Shown here piece after piece: positions 1 through 6,945 of a stretch of 64,000 bases of DNA (position 1 is the first letter of the stretch; each line of letters begins with the position of its first letter). Under the pieces are notes generated by a model. It worked only from the letters and a program-made list of their open reading frames with translations, made no database searches and had not been told where the DNA came from. The DNA lies in the NCBI GenBank assembly GCA_026002995.1, contig BPGK01000001.1:992001-1056000 (forward strand). Reading direction: 5' to 3'. The position numbers were made by a program, and so were the translations under genes. This stretch comes from Gaiellaceae bacterium (GTDB taxonomy: Bacteria > Actinomycetota > Thermoleophilia > Gaiellales > Gaiellaceae).

Positions 1-49
1 CGAGCTGCGCGCCAACGAGGCCGTCCGCAGGAGCTACCTGGGGTACTGA
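1..49 (+). CDS. livF: C-terminal tail of a LivF-type ABC ATPase (5' part outside window)
   Basis: Reading from base 2 gives 15 codons ending SYLGY and a TGA at 47-49. The tail closely resembles the end of the complete LivF at 39.8-40.5 kb (NEQVRKAYLGED against NEAVRRSYLGY). The next gene, livH, starts inside the stop (TGATG), as expected for translationally coupled liv genes. This is therefore the last gene segment of the ATPase that energises the LivHM permease which follows. Only the tail is visible, so the family call leans on similarity to the second copy and on context. Confidence 0.75.
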   Translation, partial: ELRANEAVRRSYLGY

Positions 50-966
50 TGCTCGGCGCCTTCGACACCGCCTACTTCGCCCAGCAGGTCGTCTCGGGGC
101 TCGCCTCGGGGGGCGTCTACGCGCTCCTCGCGCTCGCGCTCGTCATCATCCACCGCTCGACGGGCGTCATCAACTTCGCGCAGGGGGAGATGGCGACCTT
201 CTCCGCGTACATCTGCTGGGCGCTCGTCACGAGCCACGGTTGGTCGTACTGGCCCGCGCTCGTCGCGACGCTCGTTCTCTCGTTCGTCGGCGGCGTCGGG
301 ATCCACCGAGTCGTCATCCGGCCCGTCGAGCGCGGGAGCGTCCTGCGCATCGTGATCGTCACGATCGGGCTCCTGATCGCGATCAACGGCTTCATCATCT
401 GGCAGTGGTCGGGTGAGCCGCAGCAGCTCCAGAGCCCCTTCGGCACCGACATCGTCACGATCGGCGACGTCGCCGTCTCCGAGCACGACATCGGGACGAT
501 CGCCGTCGCGCTCGGGATCGTCGTCCTGCTCTGGCTCTTCTTCCAGTTCACGAAGGTGGGTCTCGCGCTTCGCGCCACGGCGGTCAACCCGGAGGAGGCC
601 CGTCTCGTCGGCGTCCGCGTGACCTGGATGCTCGCGCTCGGCTGGGGGCTCGCGGCCACGCTCGGCGCGGTCGCCGGGGTGCTGACCGCGCCCATCGTGG
701 GGCTCGACCCGAACATGATGGTCGCAGTCCTCATCTACGCGTTCGCGGCGGCGGTCCTCGGCGGTATCGACTCGCCGGCGGGCGCGGTCGTCGGCGGGCT
801 CCTGCTCGGGCTCATGCTGAACATGCTCACGTTCTTCAGCCAGTACCGCGCGTTCGACTGGTTCTCCGAGGAGCTGCGCCTCCCGATCGCGCTCCTGATC
901 ATCCTCGTCGTCCTGCTCGTGCGGCCCTCCGGCCTCTTCGGGCACGCCCACGTGAAGCGGGTGTGA
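49..966 (+). CDS. livH: Branched-chain amino acid ABC transporter permease LivH
   Basis: A 305-residue, almost entirely hydrophobic protein with about eight membrane segments. It carries the LivH-type N-terminal pattern (GLASGGVYALLALALVIIHRSTGVINFAQGEMA) of the polar/branched amino acid permeases, and a typical GGIDSPAGAVVGG segment near the C-terminus. It forms one half of the inner-membrane channel with LivM, driven by LivG/LivF. The ATG at 49 overlaps the stop of the upstream ATPase (TGATG) and livM follows after 4 bases, so this is one operon. It is one of two liv systems in the window; the exact substrate (Leu/Ile/Val, urea, or another) cannot be read from the permease. Confidence 0.93.
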   Translation: MLGAFDTAYFAQQVVSGLASGGVYALLALALVIIHRSTGVINFAQGEMATFSAYICWALVTSHGWSYWPALVATLVLSFVGGVGIHRVVIRPVERGSVLRIVIVTIGLLIAINGFIIWQWSGEPQQLQSPFGTDIVTIGDVAVSEHDIGTIAVALGIVVLLWLFFQFTKVGLALRATAVNPEEARLVGVRVTWMLALGWGLAATLGAVAGVLTAPIVGLDPNMMVAVLIYAFAAAVLGGIDSPAGAVVGGLLLGLMLNMLTFFSQYRAFDWFSEELRLPIALLIILVVLLVRPSGLFGHAHVKRV

Positions 967-970
967 GCGG

Positions 971-2032
971 ATGAGCCCTCGCGCGCAGCGGATCGTCGGC
1001 TTCGTCGCCTTCGGCGCTCTCGTTGTCGTCGTTGTCGTGCTACCGACGCTCGTCTCCGACTTCAAGGCGCAGCAGTACGCGTACGTCGGCATCTACTTGA
1101 TCGCCCTCCTCGGCCTGAACATCCTCACGGGCTACACAGGGCAGATCTCGCTCGGGCACGGCGCCTTCATGGCCATCGGCGGCTACACGACGGCCATCCT
1201 CATGGTCGGAAACGAGCAGTTCGGCGGGCCGATCGCGGGTGGGATGCGGGACGTCTGGACGCTCCCGTTCGCAGCGCTCGTAGCGGGGCTCGTGGGGCTC
1301 CTCTTCGGGCTCCCGGCGCTGCGCCTCTCCGGCCTCTACCTCGCGCTCGCGACCTTCGCCATCGCCGTTGCCTTCCCGTCGGCGGTGAAGCGATTCGCCG
1401 AGTTCTCGGGTGGTGGTCAAGGGATCAACCTGTTCGGCACGGAGCAGCTCACGGGCTCGAGCGCGCAGCGGGTCGAGATCCTCGGCTTCACGCTCAGCTA
1501 CAACGACTGGCTCTACGCCCTCTCCTGGTCGGTCGCGCTGCCCGCCTTCGTCGTGGCCTGGCTGATCGTGCGCGGACGCACGGGGAGGGCGCTGCGGGCG
1601 GTGCGGGACAGCGAGACGGCCGCCGTCTCCTCCGGAGTCAGCCTCGCGCGCTACAAGACGCTCGCCTTCGGGGTGAGCGCGGCCTACGCGGGACTCGCGG
1701 GAGGGCTCTTCGCGATCGCGAACACCTTCGTCAACCCGGACACGTTCCCCATCGCGCTCTCGATCTTCCTCCTCATCGGCATCGTGGTCGGCGGTCTCGG
1801 TGGGCTCTCCGGGCTCGTCTTCGGCGCGATCTTCGTCTACTTCCTGCCGCTGTGGGCGCAGGGGGAGGACCTCGGGTCGATCCTGCCGGACCGAGTCATC
1901 GAGGAGACCACGAAGCCGGGCGGCCCCGCGATCGTCTACGGGGTCGTCCTCATCCTCCTCATGTTCCTGATCCCGAACGGCGTGAGCGGGCTCTTCCGCC
2001 GCGTCGGAGCGTTCCTCGCCCGACGCCGCTGA
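971..2032 (+). CDS. livM: Branched-chain amino acid ABC transporter permease LivM
   Basis: A 353-residue polytopic membrane protein. It shows the LivM family hallmark GLNILTGYTGQISLGHGAFMAIGGYT near residues 48-73 and a conserved loop RALRAVRDSETAA around residue 208. It pairs with LivH as the second permease half. The ATG at 971 lies 4 bases after the livH stop. The C-terminus ends with the usual NGVSGLFRR motif. No periplasmic binding protein gene for this system is in the window, so it must lie upstream or elsewhere. Confidence 0.92.
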   Translation: MSPRAQRIVGFVAFGALVVVVVVLPTLVSDFKAQQYAYVGIYLIALLGLNILTGYTGQISLGHGAFMAIGGYTTAILMVGNEQFGGPIAGGMRDVWTLPFAALVAGLVGLLFGLPALRLSGLYLALATFAIAVAFPSAVKRFAEFSGGGQGINLFGTEQLTGSSAQRVEILGFTLSYNDWLYALSWSVALPAFVVAWLIVRGRTGRALRAVRDSETAAVSSGVSLARYKTLAFGVSAAYAGLAGGLFAIANTFVNPDTFPIALSIFLLIGIVVGGLGGLSGLVFGAIFVYFLPLWAQGEDLGSILPDRVIEETTKPGGPAIVYGVVLILLMFLIPNGVSGLFRRVGAFLARRR

Positions 2033-2070
2033 CGGTCGCCGCAGCAGGCGCGCGTGCGACGATACGCGTC

Positions 2071-4431
2071 GTGCCTCCGCTCGACGACCTCCTCGTCGCT
2101 CCGCTCGACGACCTCCTCGCCGAGGCGCGCCGGTTGCGGCGCGGCCGTCTCGTCACGTACTCGCCCAAGGTCTTCATCCCGCTCACGACGCTCTGCCGCG
2201 ACGTGTGCGGCTACTGCACGTTCGCCCGCCCGCCGCGCAGGGGAGAGCGCGCGTACCTGACGGAGGAGGAGGTGCTCGCGATCGCGCGCGCGGGCGCGGC
2301 TGCGGGCTGCCGCGAGGCGCTCTTCACCCTCGGGGACAAGCCCGAGCTCCGCTACGCGCTGGCGAGGCGCGAGCTGCGCGCGCTCGGCTGCGAGACGACG
2401 CTCGAGTACCTCGCCCGCTGCGCGAAGCTCGTGCTCGAGGAGACGGGCCTGTTGCCTCATCTGAATCCGGGCGTGCTGACGCGCGAGGAGCTCGAGCTGC
2501 TGCGCCCCGTCTCGGCCTCGATGGGGATCATGCTCGAGACGACCGCTGACCGGCTCGGCGAGCGCGGCGGCCCGCACTGGGCCTCGCCGGACAAGGTTCC
2601 GGCACGCCGTCTCGAGACGATCCGACTCGCGGGCGAGCTCGCGATCCCCTTCACGAGCGGGATCCTGATCGGCATCGGGGAGACGCGCGAGGAGCGGATC
2701 GACGCGCTGCTCGCGCTCCGGGCGCTCGGCGAGGAGCACGGGCACGTACAGGAGGTCATCGTCCAGAACTTCCGCGCGAAGCCCGGGACGCGCATGGCGT
2801 CGCACCCCGAGCCGCCGCTCGAGGAGCACCTGTGGACGATCGCCGTCGCGCGCATCCTCCTCGGGCCCGACTGGCACGTGCAAGCGCCACCGAACCTCGC
2901 CTACGACGACTTCCCGCGCCTCCTCGACGCCGGCATCGACGACTGGGGCGGTGTCTCGCCCGTCACGATCGACCACGTGAACCCGGAGGCGCCCTGGCCC
3001 GAGGTCGCGCGGCTCGCGGAGGCGACCCGGAGCCGCGGCCTCGAGCTCGCGCCTCGGCTCGCGCTCTACCCCGAGTTCGTCGCCGACCTCGAGCGCTGGG
3101 TCGACCCGGCCGTCGCGCCCTCGGTCCGCCGCGCATCCGACGCGAGCGGACTGGCGCGCGACGACGCCTGGGCGCCGGGGGAGCCTGGCGCGGTTCCGTT
3201 CCTCGTGCGGCGCGACGCGGCGCCGCTCCACCTCTCCGGCGACGAGCTCGGGGAGGACGAGGTCACGCGGCTCCTCGAGGCACGAGGCGGGGAGGCGCAG
3301 CGCGTCTTCGCCGCCGCCGATCGCCTCCGACGCGAGACCTGCGGCGACGAGGTGACGTACGTGGTCACCCGGAACATCCAGTACACGAACGTCTGCTACT
3401 TCCGCTGCGGCTTCTGCGCCTTCTCGAAGGGGAAGCTCGCTGCGAGCCTGCGCGGCTCCCCCTACCTCGTCCCGCTCGAGGAGATCGGCCGCCGGGCGCA
3501 GGAGGCGTGGGAGCGAGGCGCGACCGAGGTCTGCCTCCAGGGCGGGATCCACCCGGCCTTCACGGGCGACTACTACGCCGACGTCGTACGAGCGGTAAAG
3601 GAGGCCGCGCCCGGGATCCACGTGCACGCGTTCTCTGCGCTCGAGATCTGGCAGGGAGCGGCGACGCTCGGGCTCGGGCTCGAGGAGTACCTGAGCCGAC
3701 TGCGCGACCTCGGGCTCGGCTCGCTTCCCGGCACCGCGGCCGAAGTCCTCGACGACGACGTGCGGCGGATCATCTGCCCGGACAAGGTGACGACGGAGCA
3801 GTGGCTCGCCGTCCACGACGCCGCCCACCGCGTGGGTCTCCGCTCGAACGTGACGCTCATGTTCGGACACGCGGACACCCCGCGGAGCTGGGCGCGCCAC
3901 CTCCTGCGCGCTCGGGAGCTCGCGCGCCGCACGGGCGGCTTCACCGAGTTCGTGCCTCTGCCCTTCGTGCCCATGGAGGCGCCCATGTACCTCCAGGGAC
4001 GCGCGCGCCGCGGCCCCACCTTCCGCGAGACGCTCCTCGTCCACGCCGTCGGCCGGCTCGCGCTCCATCCCTGGATCCAGAACGTGCAGGCCTCCTGGGT
4101 GAAGCTCGGGCCCGAGGGCGTTCGCGAGGCGCTCGCAGTGGGCGTCAACGATCTCGGCGGGACGCTCATGAACGAGTCGATCTCGCGCTCCGCCGGCGCC
4201 GCCTTCGGGCAGGAGCTCTCGCCGGAAGCGATGGAGGGCCTCATCCGCTCTGCCGGCCGGGTGCCGCGTCAGCGCACGACGCTGTACGGCGAGCCGCCGG
4301 AGGAGCGCGTGAGAGCCTCGTTCGGCGCGCCGCCGCTCGCCGAGCCGGTGAGCCTGCCCGTCAAGGACGCGGGCCTTGTGGCCCCGCCGCGACTCGTCCG
4401 TCCGGGCCTCGCCGCGAGCCTCCCGAGCTAG
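2071..4431 (+). CDS. fbiC: Bifunctional FO synthase (CofG-CofH fusion, FbiC type)
   Basis: A 786-residue fusion of two radical-SAM enzymes. Together they make FO, the deazaflavin core of coenzyme F420, from tyrosine and 5-amino-6-ribitylaminouracil. The CofG half is about residues 1-370 and has the cluster motif C42-x3-C46-x2-C49 (CRDVCGYC). The CofH half is about 400-786 and has C442-x3-C446-x2-C449 (CYFRCGFC). Fusion of both halves is the actinobacterial arrangement, whereas archaea and cyanobacteria keep them separate. The reading frame stays open far upstream into livM, but the GTG at 2071 gives a sensible N-terminus (MPPLDDLL), 38 bases after livM, and I chose it. Other F420 genes (cofC, cofD, cofE) are not in the window. 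Confidence 0.93.
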   Translation: MPPLDDLLVAPLDDLLAEARRLRRGRLVTYSPKVFIPLTTLCRDVCGYCTFARPPRRGERAYLTEEEVLAIARAGAAAGCREALFTLGDKPELRYALARRELRALGCETTLEYLARCAKLVLEETGLLPHLNPGVLTREELELLRPVSASMGIMLETTADRLGERGGPHWASPDKVPARRLETIRLAGELAIPFTSGILIGIGETREERIDALLALRALGEEHGHVQEVIVQNFRAKPGTRMASHPEPPLEEHLWTIAVARILLGPDWHVQAPPNLAYDDFPRLLDAGIDDWGGVSPVTIDHVNPEAPWPEVARLAEATRSRGLELAPRLALYPEFVADLERWVDPAVAPSVRRASDASGLARDDAWAPGEPGAVPFLVRRDAAPLHLSGDELGEDEVTRLLEARGGEAQRVFAAADRLRRETCGDEVTYVVTRNIQYTNVCYFRCGFCAFSKGKLAASLRGSPYLVPLEEIGRRAQEAWERGATEVCLQGGIHPAFTGDYYADVVRAVKEAAPGIHVHAFSALEIWQGAATLGLGLEEYLSRLRDLGLGSLPGTAAEVLDDDVRRIICPDKVTTEQWLAVHDAAHRVGLRSNVTLMFGHADTPRSWARHLLRARELARRTGGFTEFVPLPFVPMEAPMYLQGRARRGPTFRETLLVHAVGRLALHPWIQNVQASWVKLGPEGVREALAVGVNDLGGTLMNESISRSAGAAFGQELSPEAMEGLIRSAGRVPRQRTTLYGEPPEERVRASFGAPPLAEPVSLPVKDAGLVAPPRLVRPGLAASLPS

Positions 4432-4507
4432 CCCGAGCGAGCCTCCGCGACGCCGAGCGGCTGGCAGCGGAGCCCCCTGCGCCGTTAAACTCCTTGCGCA
4501 GTCAACG

Positions 4508-4515
4508 AAAGGAGG
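4508..4515 (+). promoter_or_regulatory. Strong Shine-Dalgarno before the DoxX gene
   Basis: AAAGGAGG ends 5 bases before the ATG at 4521. It is one of the few near-perfect SD sequences in a window where many genes have none, and it fixes the start of the DoxX protein. Confidence 0.8.
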
Positions 4516-4520
4516 AGCTG

Positions 4521-4940
4521 ATGGACTGGGTCTTCCTCGTCGGCCGGATCGCGTTCGCGCTCATCTTCATCGCCTCCGGCCTCTTCTTCCACCTCCTCGG
4601 TGGCCGCCGGATGGCCGTCGAGTACGCGCGGGCGAACGGCGTTCCCGCGCCCGAGGCCGCCGTTCCCCTGACGGGCGTCCTCATCCTCGTCGCAGGGCTC
4701 ATGATCGTCGTCGGGCTGTGGATGGACCTGGCAGCGCTCGCGCTCGTCGTCTTCCTCGTCCCCACGATGCTCCTCATGCACGCCTTCTGGAAGGTCGACG
4801 ACGCCGAGCGGCGGATGCTCGAGCAGGTGCAGTTCCAGAAAGACCTCGCGCTCGCCGGAGCCGCGCTCATTCTCTTCGTCGCGGCCCGCGAGCTCGGGGA
4901 CGCGATCGGGATCGCGCTCGAGCCCGCGCTCTTCGACTAG
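4521..4940 (+). CDS. DoxX-family integral membrane protein
   Basis: A 139-residue protein with four predicted membrane helices (about residues 4-25, 50-70, 73-95 and 115-135). It has the DoxX family layout, including the basic GGRRMAVEYARANGVPAPEAAVPLTGVL stretch after helix 1. DoxX proteins are small membrane proteins linked in some species to oxidative stress or quinone-linked redox, but the function of this member is unknown. It follows FO synthase by 89 bases and is preceded by a strong SD. It ends tail to tail with the reverse-strand gene at 4937, with a 4-base overlap. Confidence 0.8.
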   Translation: MDWVFLVGRIAFALIFIASGLFFHLLGGRRMAVEYARANGVPAPEAAVPLTGVLILVAGLMIVVGLWMDLAALALVVFLVPTMLLMHAFWKVDDAERRMLEQVQFQKDLALAGAALILFVAARELGDAIGIALEPALFD

Positions 4941-5542
4941 CGGAAGGCGAGCGGCAGGCGCAGGAGGAGGCCTGGGAGCCGCCGCCGGCTCTCGGCGAGC
5001 GCGCGCGAGAGCGCGGCGGCGGCTTCCGGCCCGTGCAGTCCCTCGCCGTGCCCGACGAGCAGGTGCTCGGGCTCGTAGTCGGCGAGCGCCCGGGGCGGGG
5101 TCAGCCGCAGGAGCAGGTGGACGCCGAGCGGCGCCCTCCCGCCGGTGAAGAAGCGGTTCGTGCCGACCGCCTCGGCGACGACGAGCGTCCGTCGCTCCGG
5201 CCACCAGAGGGCCGTCTCCTGCCAACGGCGGCGGCGCTCGAGCGCGAGACACTCGAACGGGCTGTCCGGGACCTCGTCGGGCGCCACGAGGTGCGGCACG
5301 CCCAGGCGTCCGGCGATCGCGGCGCAGTCGCGGTTGTGGCGGTCGAGGAGCTGGAGGATCGCCGTCGGCCGCCCGAGCTCGAGCGCGCGCTCGATCGCTG
5401 CGGGCCAGTCCACGGGGTCGACGAGCCAGATCCGTCCGTCTGCTGCCAGGGCATGCGACGTGCGCGTGAGCGGCTCCTCGACGAGCCAGGAGAAGCCCTC
5501 CTCGCCGCGCTCGTCGCAGTACGTGAACGCCCGATCCGTCAC
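4937..5542 (-). CDS. Degenerate metallo-beta-lactamase-fold protein, metal site apparently lost
   Basis: A 201-residue soluble protein. Its order of segments recalls a small MBL-fold hydrolase: WLVDP near residue 40, a hydrophobic strand then a loop at the HxHxDH position, and LLVGHGEGLHG near the end like the LLPGHG motif of the family. However, the metal-binding loop reads LDRHNRDC (residues 66-73), so two of the three histidines are replaced and only H69 and D72 remain. The GTG start at 5542 overlaps the lysA stop (GTGA), so the two are translationally coupled. Function unknown; the fold assignment is my inference from motif spacing. Confidence 0.55.
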   Translation of the reverse strand: MTDRAFTYCDERGEEGFSWLVEEPLTRTSHALAADGRIWLVDPVDWPAAIERALELGRPTAILQLLDRHNRDCAAIAGRLGVPHLVAPDEVPDSPFECLALERRRRWQETALWWPERRTLVVAEAVGTNRFFTGGRAPLGVHLLLRLTPPRALADYEPEHLLVGHGEGLHGPEAAAALSRALAESRRRLPGLLLRLPLAFR

Positions 5543-6798
5543 GTCTCTGAGCGGAGGAGGTCGTCGACCGTCTCCCGACACCGGACGAGACGAGCCTCGC
5601 CGCCGCGCACGAGCACGGCGGCAGGGCGCGGAACGCCGTTGTAGGTCGAGCTCATCGCGAGCGTGTACGCGCCGGTCGCCGGGACGGCGAGCAGGTCGCC
5701 GCGGCGCGGGGAGGGCAGCCGGACGTCGTCGATGAGGACGTCGCCGGACTCGCAGTGCATCCCCGCGACGCTGGCGAGCTCGTCGGGTTGCTCGTCGGCG
5801 CGGGCGGCCGAGAGGGCCGTGTAGCGGGCGCCGTAGAGCTGCGGGCGCGGGTTGTCGGACATGCCTCCGTCGATCGCGACCCATGTGCGCTCCGGCAGGC
5901 GCTTCACCGCGCCGACGCGGTAGAGCGTCACGCCCGCCCGGCCGACGAGGCAGCGACCAGGCTCGAGCCAGATCGCCGGCTGCGGCAGGCCGAGGTCGCG
6001 GAAGGCCGCGCGTGCCGTCGAGGCTGCGACCTCCGCGAGCGCGACGGCGTCGGGGACGTCCTCGTCCGGGTGGTGGCGGATGCCGAAGCCGCCGCCGAGG
6101 TCGGCGACGCGCGCCTCCCAGCCGAGCTCGTCGCGACAGGAGGCCGCGAACGCAGCGAGTCGTAGGATCGTCTCCGCTTGGGCGGTGAAGTCGGGGAGCT
6201 GCGAGCCGACGTGCACGTGGACGCCGAGGACGTCGAGCCCCCGCGCGAGCGCGTCGCGAACTGCCCGCAGCGCCTCGTCGGGCGGCAGCCCGAACTTCGA
6301 CCCGTGGTGGCCGGTGACGATCGCCTCGTGCGTGTCCGCGTCGACCCCGAGGGTCACGCGCACGAGAGCTCGCTCGACCCCGGCTGCGGCGGCGAGGGCG
6401 ACCTCGTCGGGGGCGTCCACCACGATGGGCGCGCGCAGGCGGGCCGCCTCGCCGAGGAGGGCTTCGTCCTTGTTGTTACCGTGGATGACGAGCTCGTCGC
6501 CGCCGAGCCCGGCCGCGACGGCGAAGGCGAGCTCGCCGGCAGAGGCCACGTCCGCGCCGAGGCCGTCCTCGCGGAGGAGCCGCAAGACGGCGACGTTGGG
6601 GAAGGCCTTCGTCCCGTAGAAGACCCTGCCGTCCGTCCCTACCGCGTCTCGAAGCGACCGCGCCCGCTCGCGAACGGTCTCTTCGCAGTAGACGTAGAGC
6701 GGCGTCCCGAAGCGGTCGGCGAGCTCGCTCGCTGCGAGGCCGCCGAGCACGAGCTCACCTCCCTCGATCCGAGCCGAGAGCGGGAACAGGTCGAGCAT
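5539..6798 (-). CDS. lysA: Diaminopimelate decarboxylase
   Basis: A 419-residue PLP enzyme that decarboxylates meso-diaminopimelate to lysine, the last step of lysine synthesis. The PLP lysine sits in FYGTKAFPN (K64). The glycine-rich and phosphate-binding region GGGFGIR, the EPGR motif and the CESGD catalytic motif that completes the dimer active site are all visible. The ATG at 6798 gives the usual N-terminal length. The gene is divergent from leuS, and both share the 147-base intergenic region. The downstream MBL-like gene overlaps its stop and is probably co-transcribed. Confidence 0.95.
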   Translation of the reverse strand: MLDLFPLSARIEGGELVLGGLAASELADRFGTPLYVYCEETVRERARSLRDAVGTDGRVFYGTKAFPNVAVLRLLREDGLGADVASAGELAFAVAAGLGGDELVIHGNNKDEALLGEAARLRAPIVVDAPDEVALAAAAGVERALVRVTLGVDADTHEAIVTGHHGSKFGLPPDEALRAVRDALARGLDVLGVHVHVGSQLPDFTAQAETILRLAAFAASCRDELGWEARVADLGGGFGIRHHPDEDVPDAVALAEVAASTARAAFRDLGLPQPAIWLEPGRCLVGRAGVTLYRVGAVKRLPERTWVAIDGGMSDNPRPQLYGARYTALSAARADEQPDELASVAGMHCESGDVLIDDVRLPSPRRGDLLAVPATGAYTLAMSSTYNGVPRPAAVLVRGGEARLVRCRETVDDLLRSET

Positions 6799-6815
6799 CG
6801 CGAGATCTTGCCTGT

Positions 6816-6821
6816 TACGCT
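6816..6821 (+). promoter_or_regulatory. Probable -10 element (TACGCT) of the leuS leader transcript
   Basis: TACGCT lies 9 bases before the ATG of the leader peptide at 6831, so the predicted transcript would start at or just before that ATG. No convincing -35 is visible, as at other TANNNT sites in the window. This is an inference from spacing only. Confidence 0.45.
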
Positions 6822-6830
6822 TTCGATCGC

Positions 6831-6851
6831 ATGACGCGGCTTCTTCCGTAG
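6831..6851 (+). CDS. Putative leuS leader peptide MTRLLP with tandem rare Leu codons
   Basis: A seven-codon ORF: ATG ACG CGG CTT CTT CCG TAG. Two adjacent leucine codons are both CTT, which is uncommon in this genome where CTC and CTG dominate. It sits between a -10-like element and a hairpin plus intrinsic terminator, all upstream of leucyl-tRNA synthetase. That is the textbook layout of a ribosome-mediated transcription attenuator: low charged tRNA-Leu would stall the ribosome on the CTT codons. There is no separate SD, so the peptide would be leaderless. Very short ORFs arise by chance; the supporting argument is the combination of codon identity, position and downstream terminator. Confidence 0.6.
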   Translation: MTRLLP

Positions 6852-6855
6852 CGTA

Positions 6856-6889
6856 GGAACCGCAGCGCGGCGCGAGCCGCGACGGTTCC
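6856..6889 (+). promoter_or_regulatory. Attenuator hairpin in the leuS leader
   Basis: Outer stem GGAACCG (6856-6862) pairs with CGGTTCC (6883-6889). The inner stem 6866-6871/6876-6881 is closed by a GCGA (GNRA-type) tetraloop. Bases 6870-6876 (GCGCGAG) can alternatively pair with 6899-6905 (CTCGCGC), the 5' side and loop of the downstream terminator. A mutually exclusive antiterminator is therefore possible. Which structure wins under stalling is not derivable by eye. Confidence 0.55.
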
Positions 6890-6894
6890 GCCGG

Positions 6895-6918
6895 GCCTCT
6901 CGCGCGAGAGGCTTTTTT
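6895..6918 (+). terminator. Intrinsic terminator in the leuS leader
   Basis: GCCTCTCG (6895-6902) and CGAGAGGC (6905-6912) form a GC-rich stem followed by six T at 6913-6918. It lies 27 bases before the leuS ATG. The gene on the other side (lysA) reads away, so the terminator can only serve a transcript that starts in this intergenic space, i.e. the leuS leader. Confidence 0.85.
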
Positions 6919-6945
6919 GTCCCCCCAGTCGAACAGTGCGAGGCG

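Noticed and set aside
1852-2070. Upstream extension of FO synthase into livM
   Set aside because: The frame is open only because of GC-rich composition; the extension has no family similarity and overlaps livM.
6815-6832. Minus-strand mini-ORF MRSKA before lysA as a lysine leader peptide
   Set aside because: Only one Lys codon, no terminator hairpin toward lysA, and it overlaps the leuS leader promoter; likely chance.
6799-6945. T-box riboswitch for leuS
   Set aside because: No UGGN bulge matching the tRNA end, no AGGGTGGNACCGCG-like block beyond a vague resemblance at 6853-6865, and too little room for stem I before lysA.
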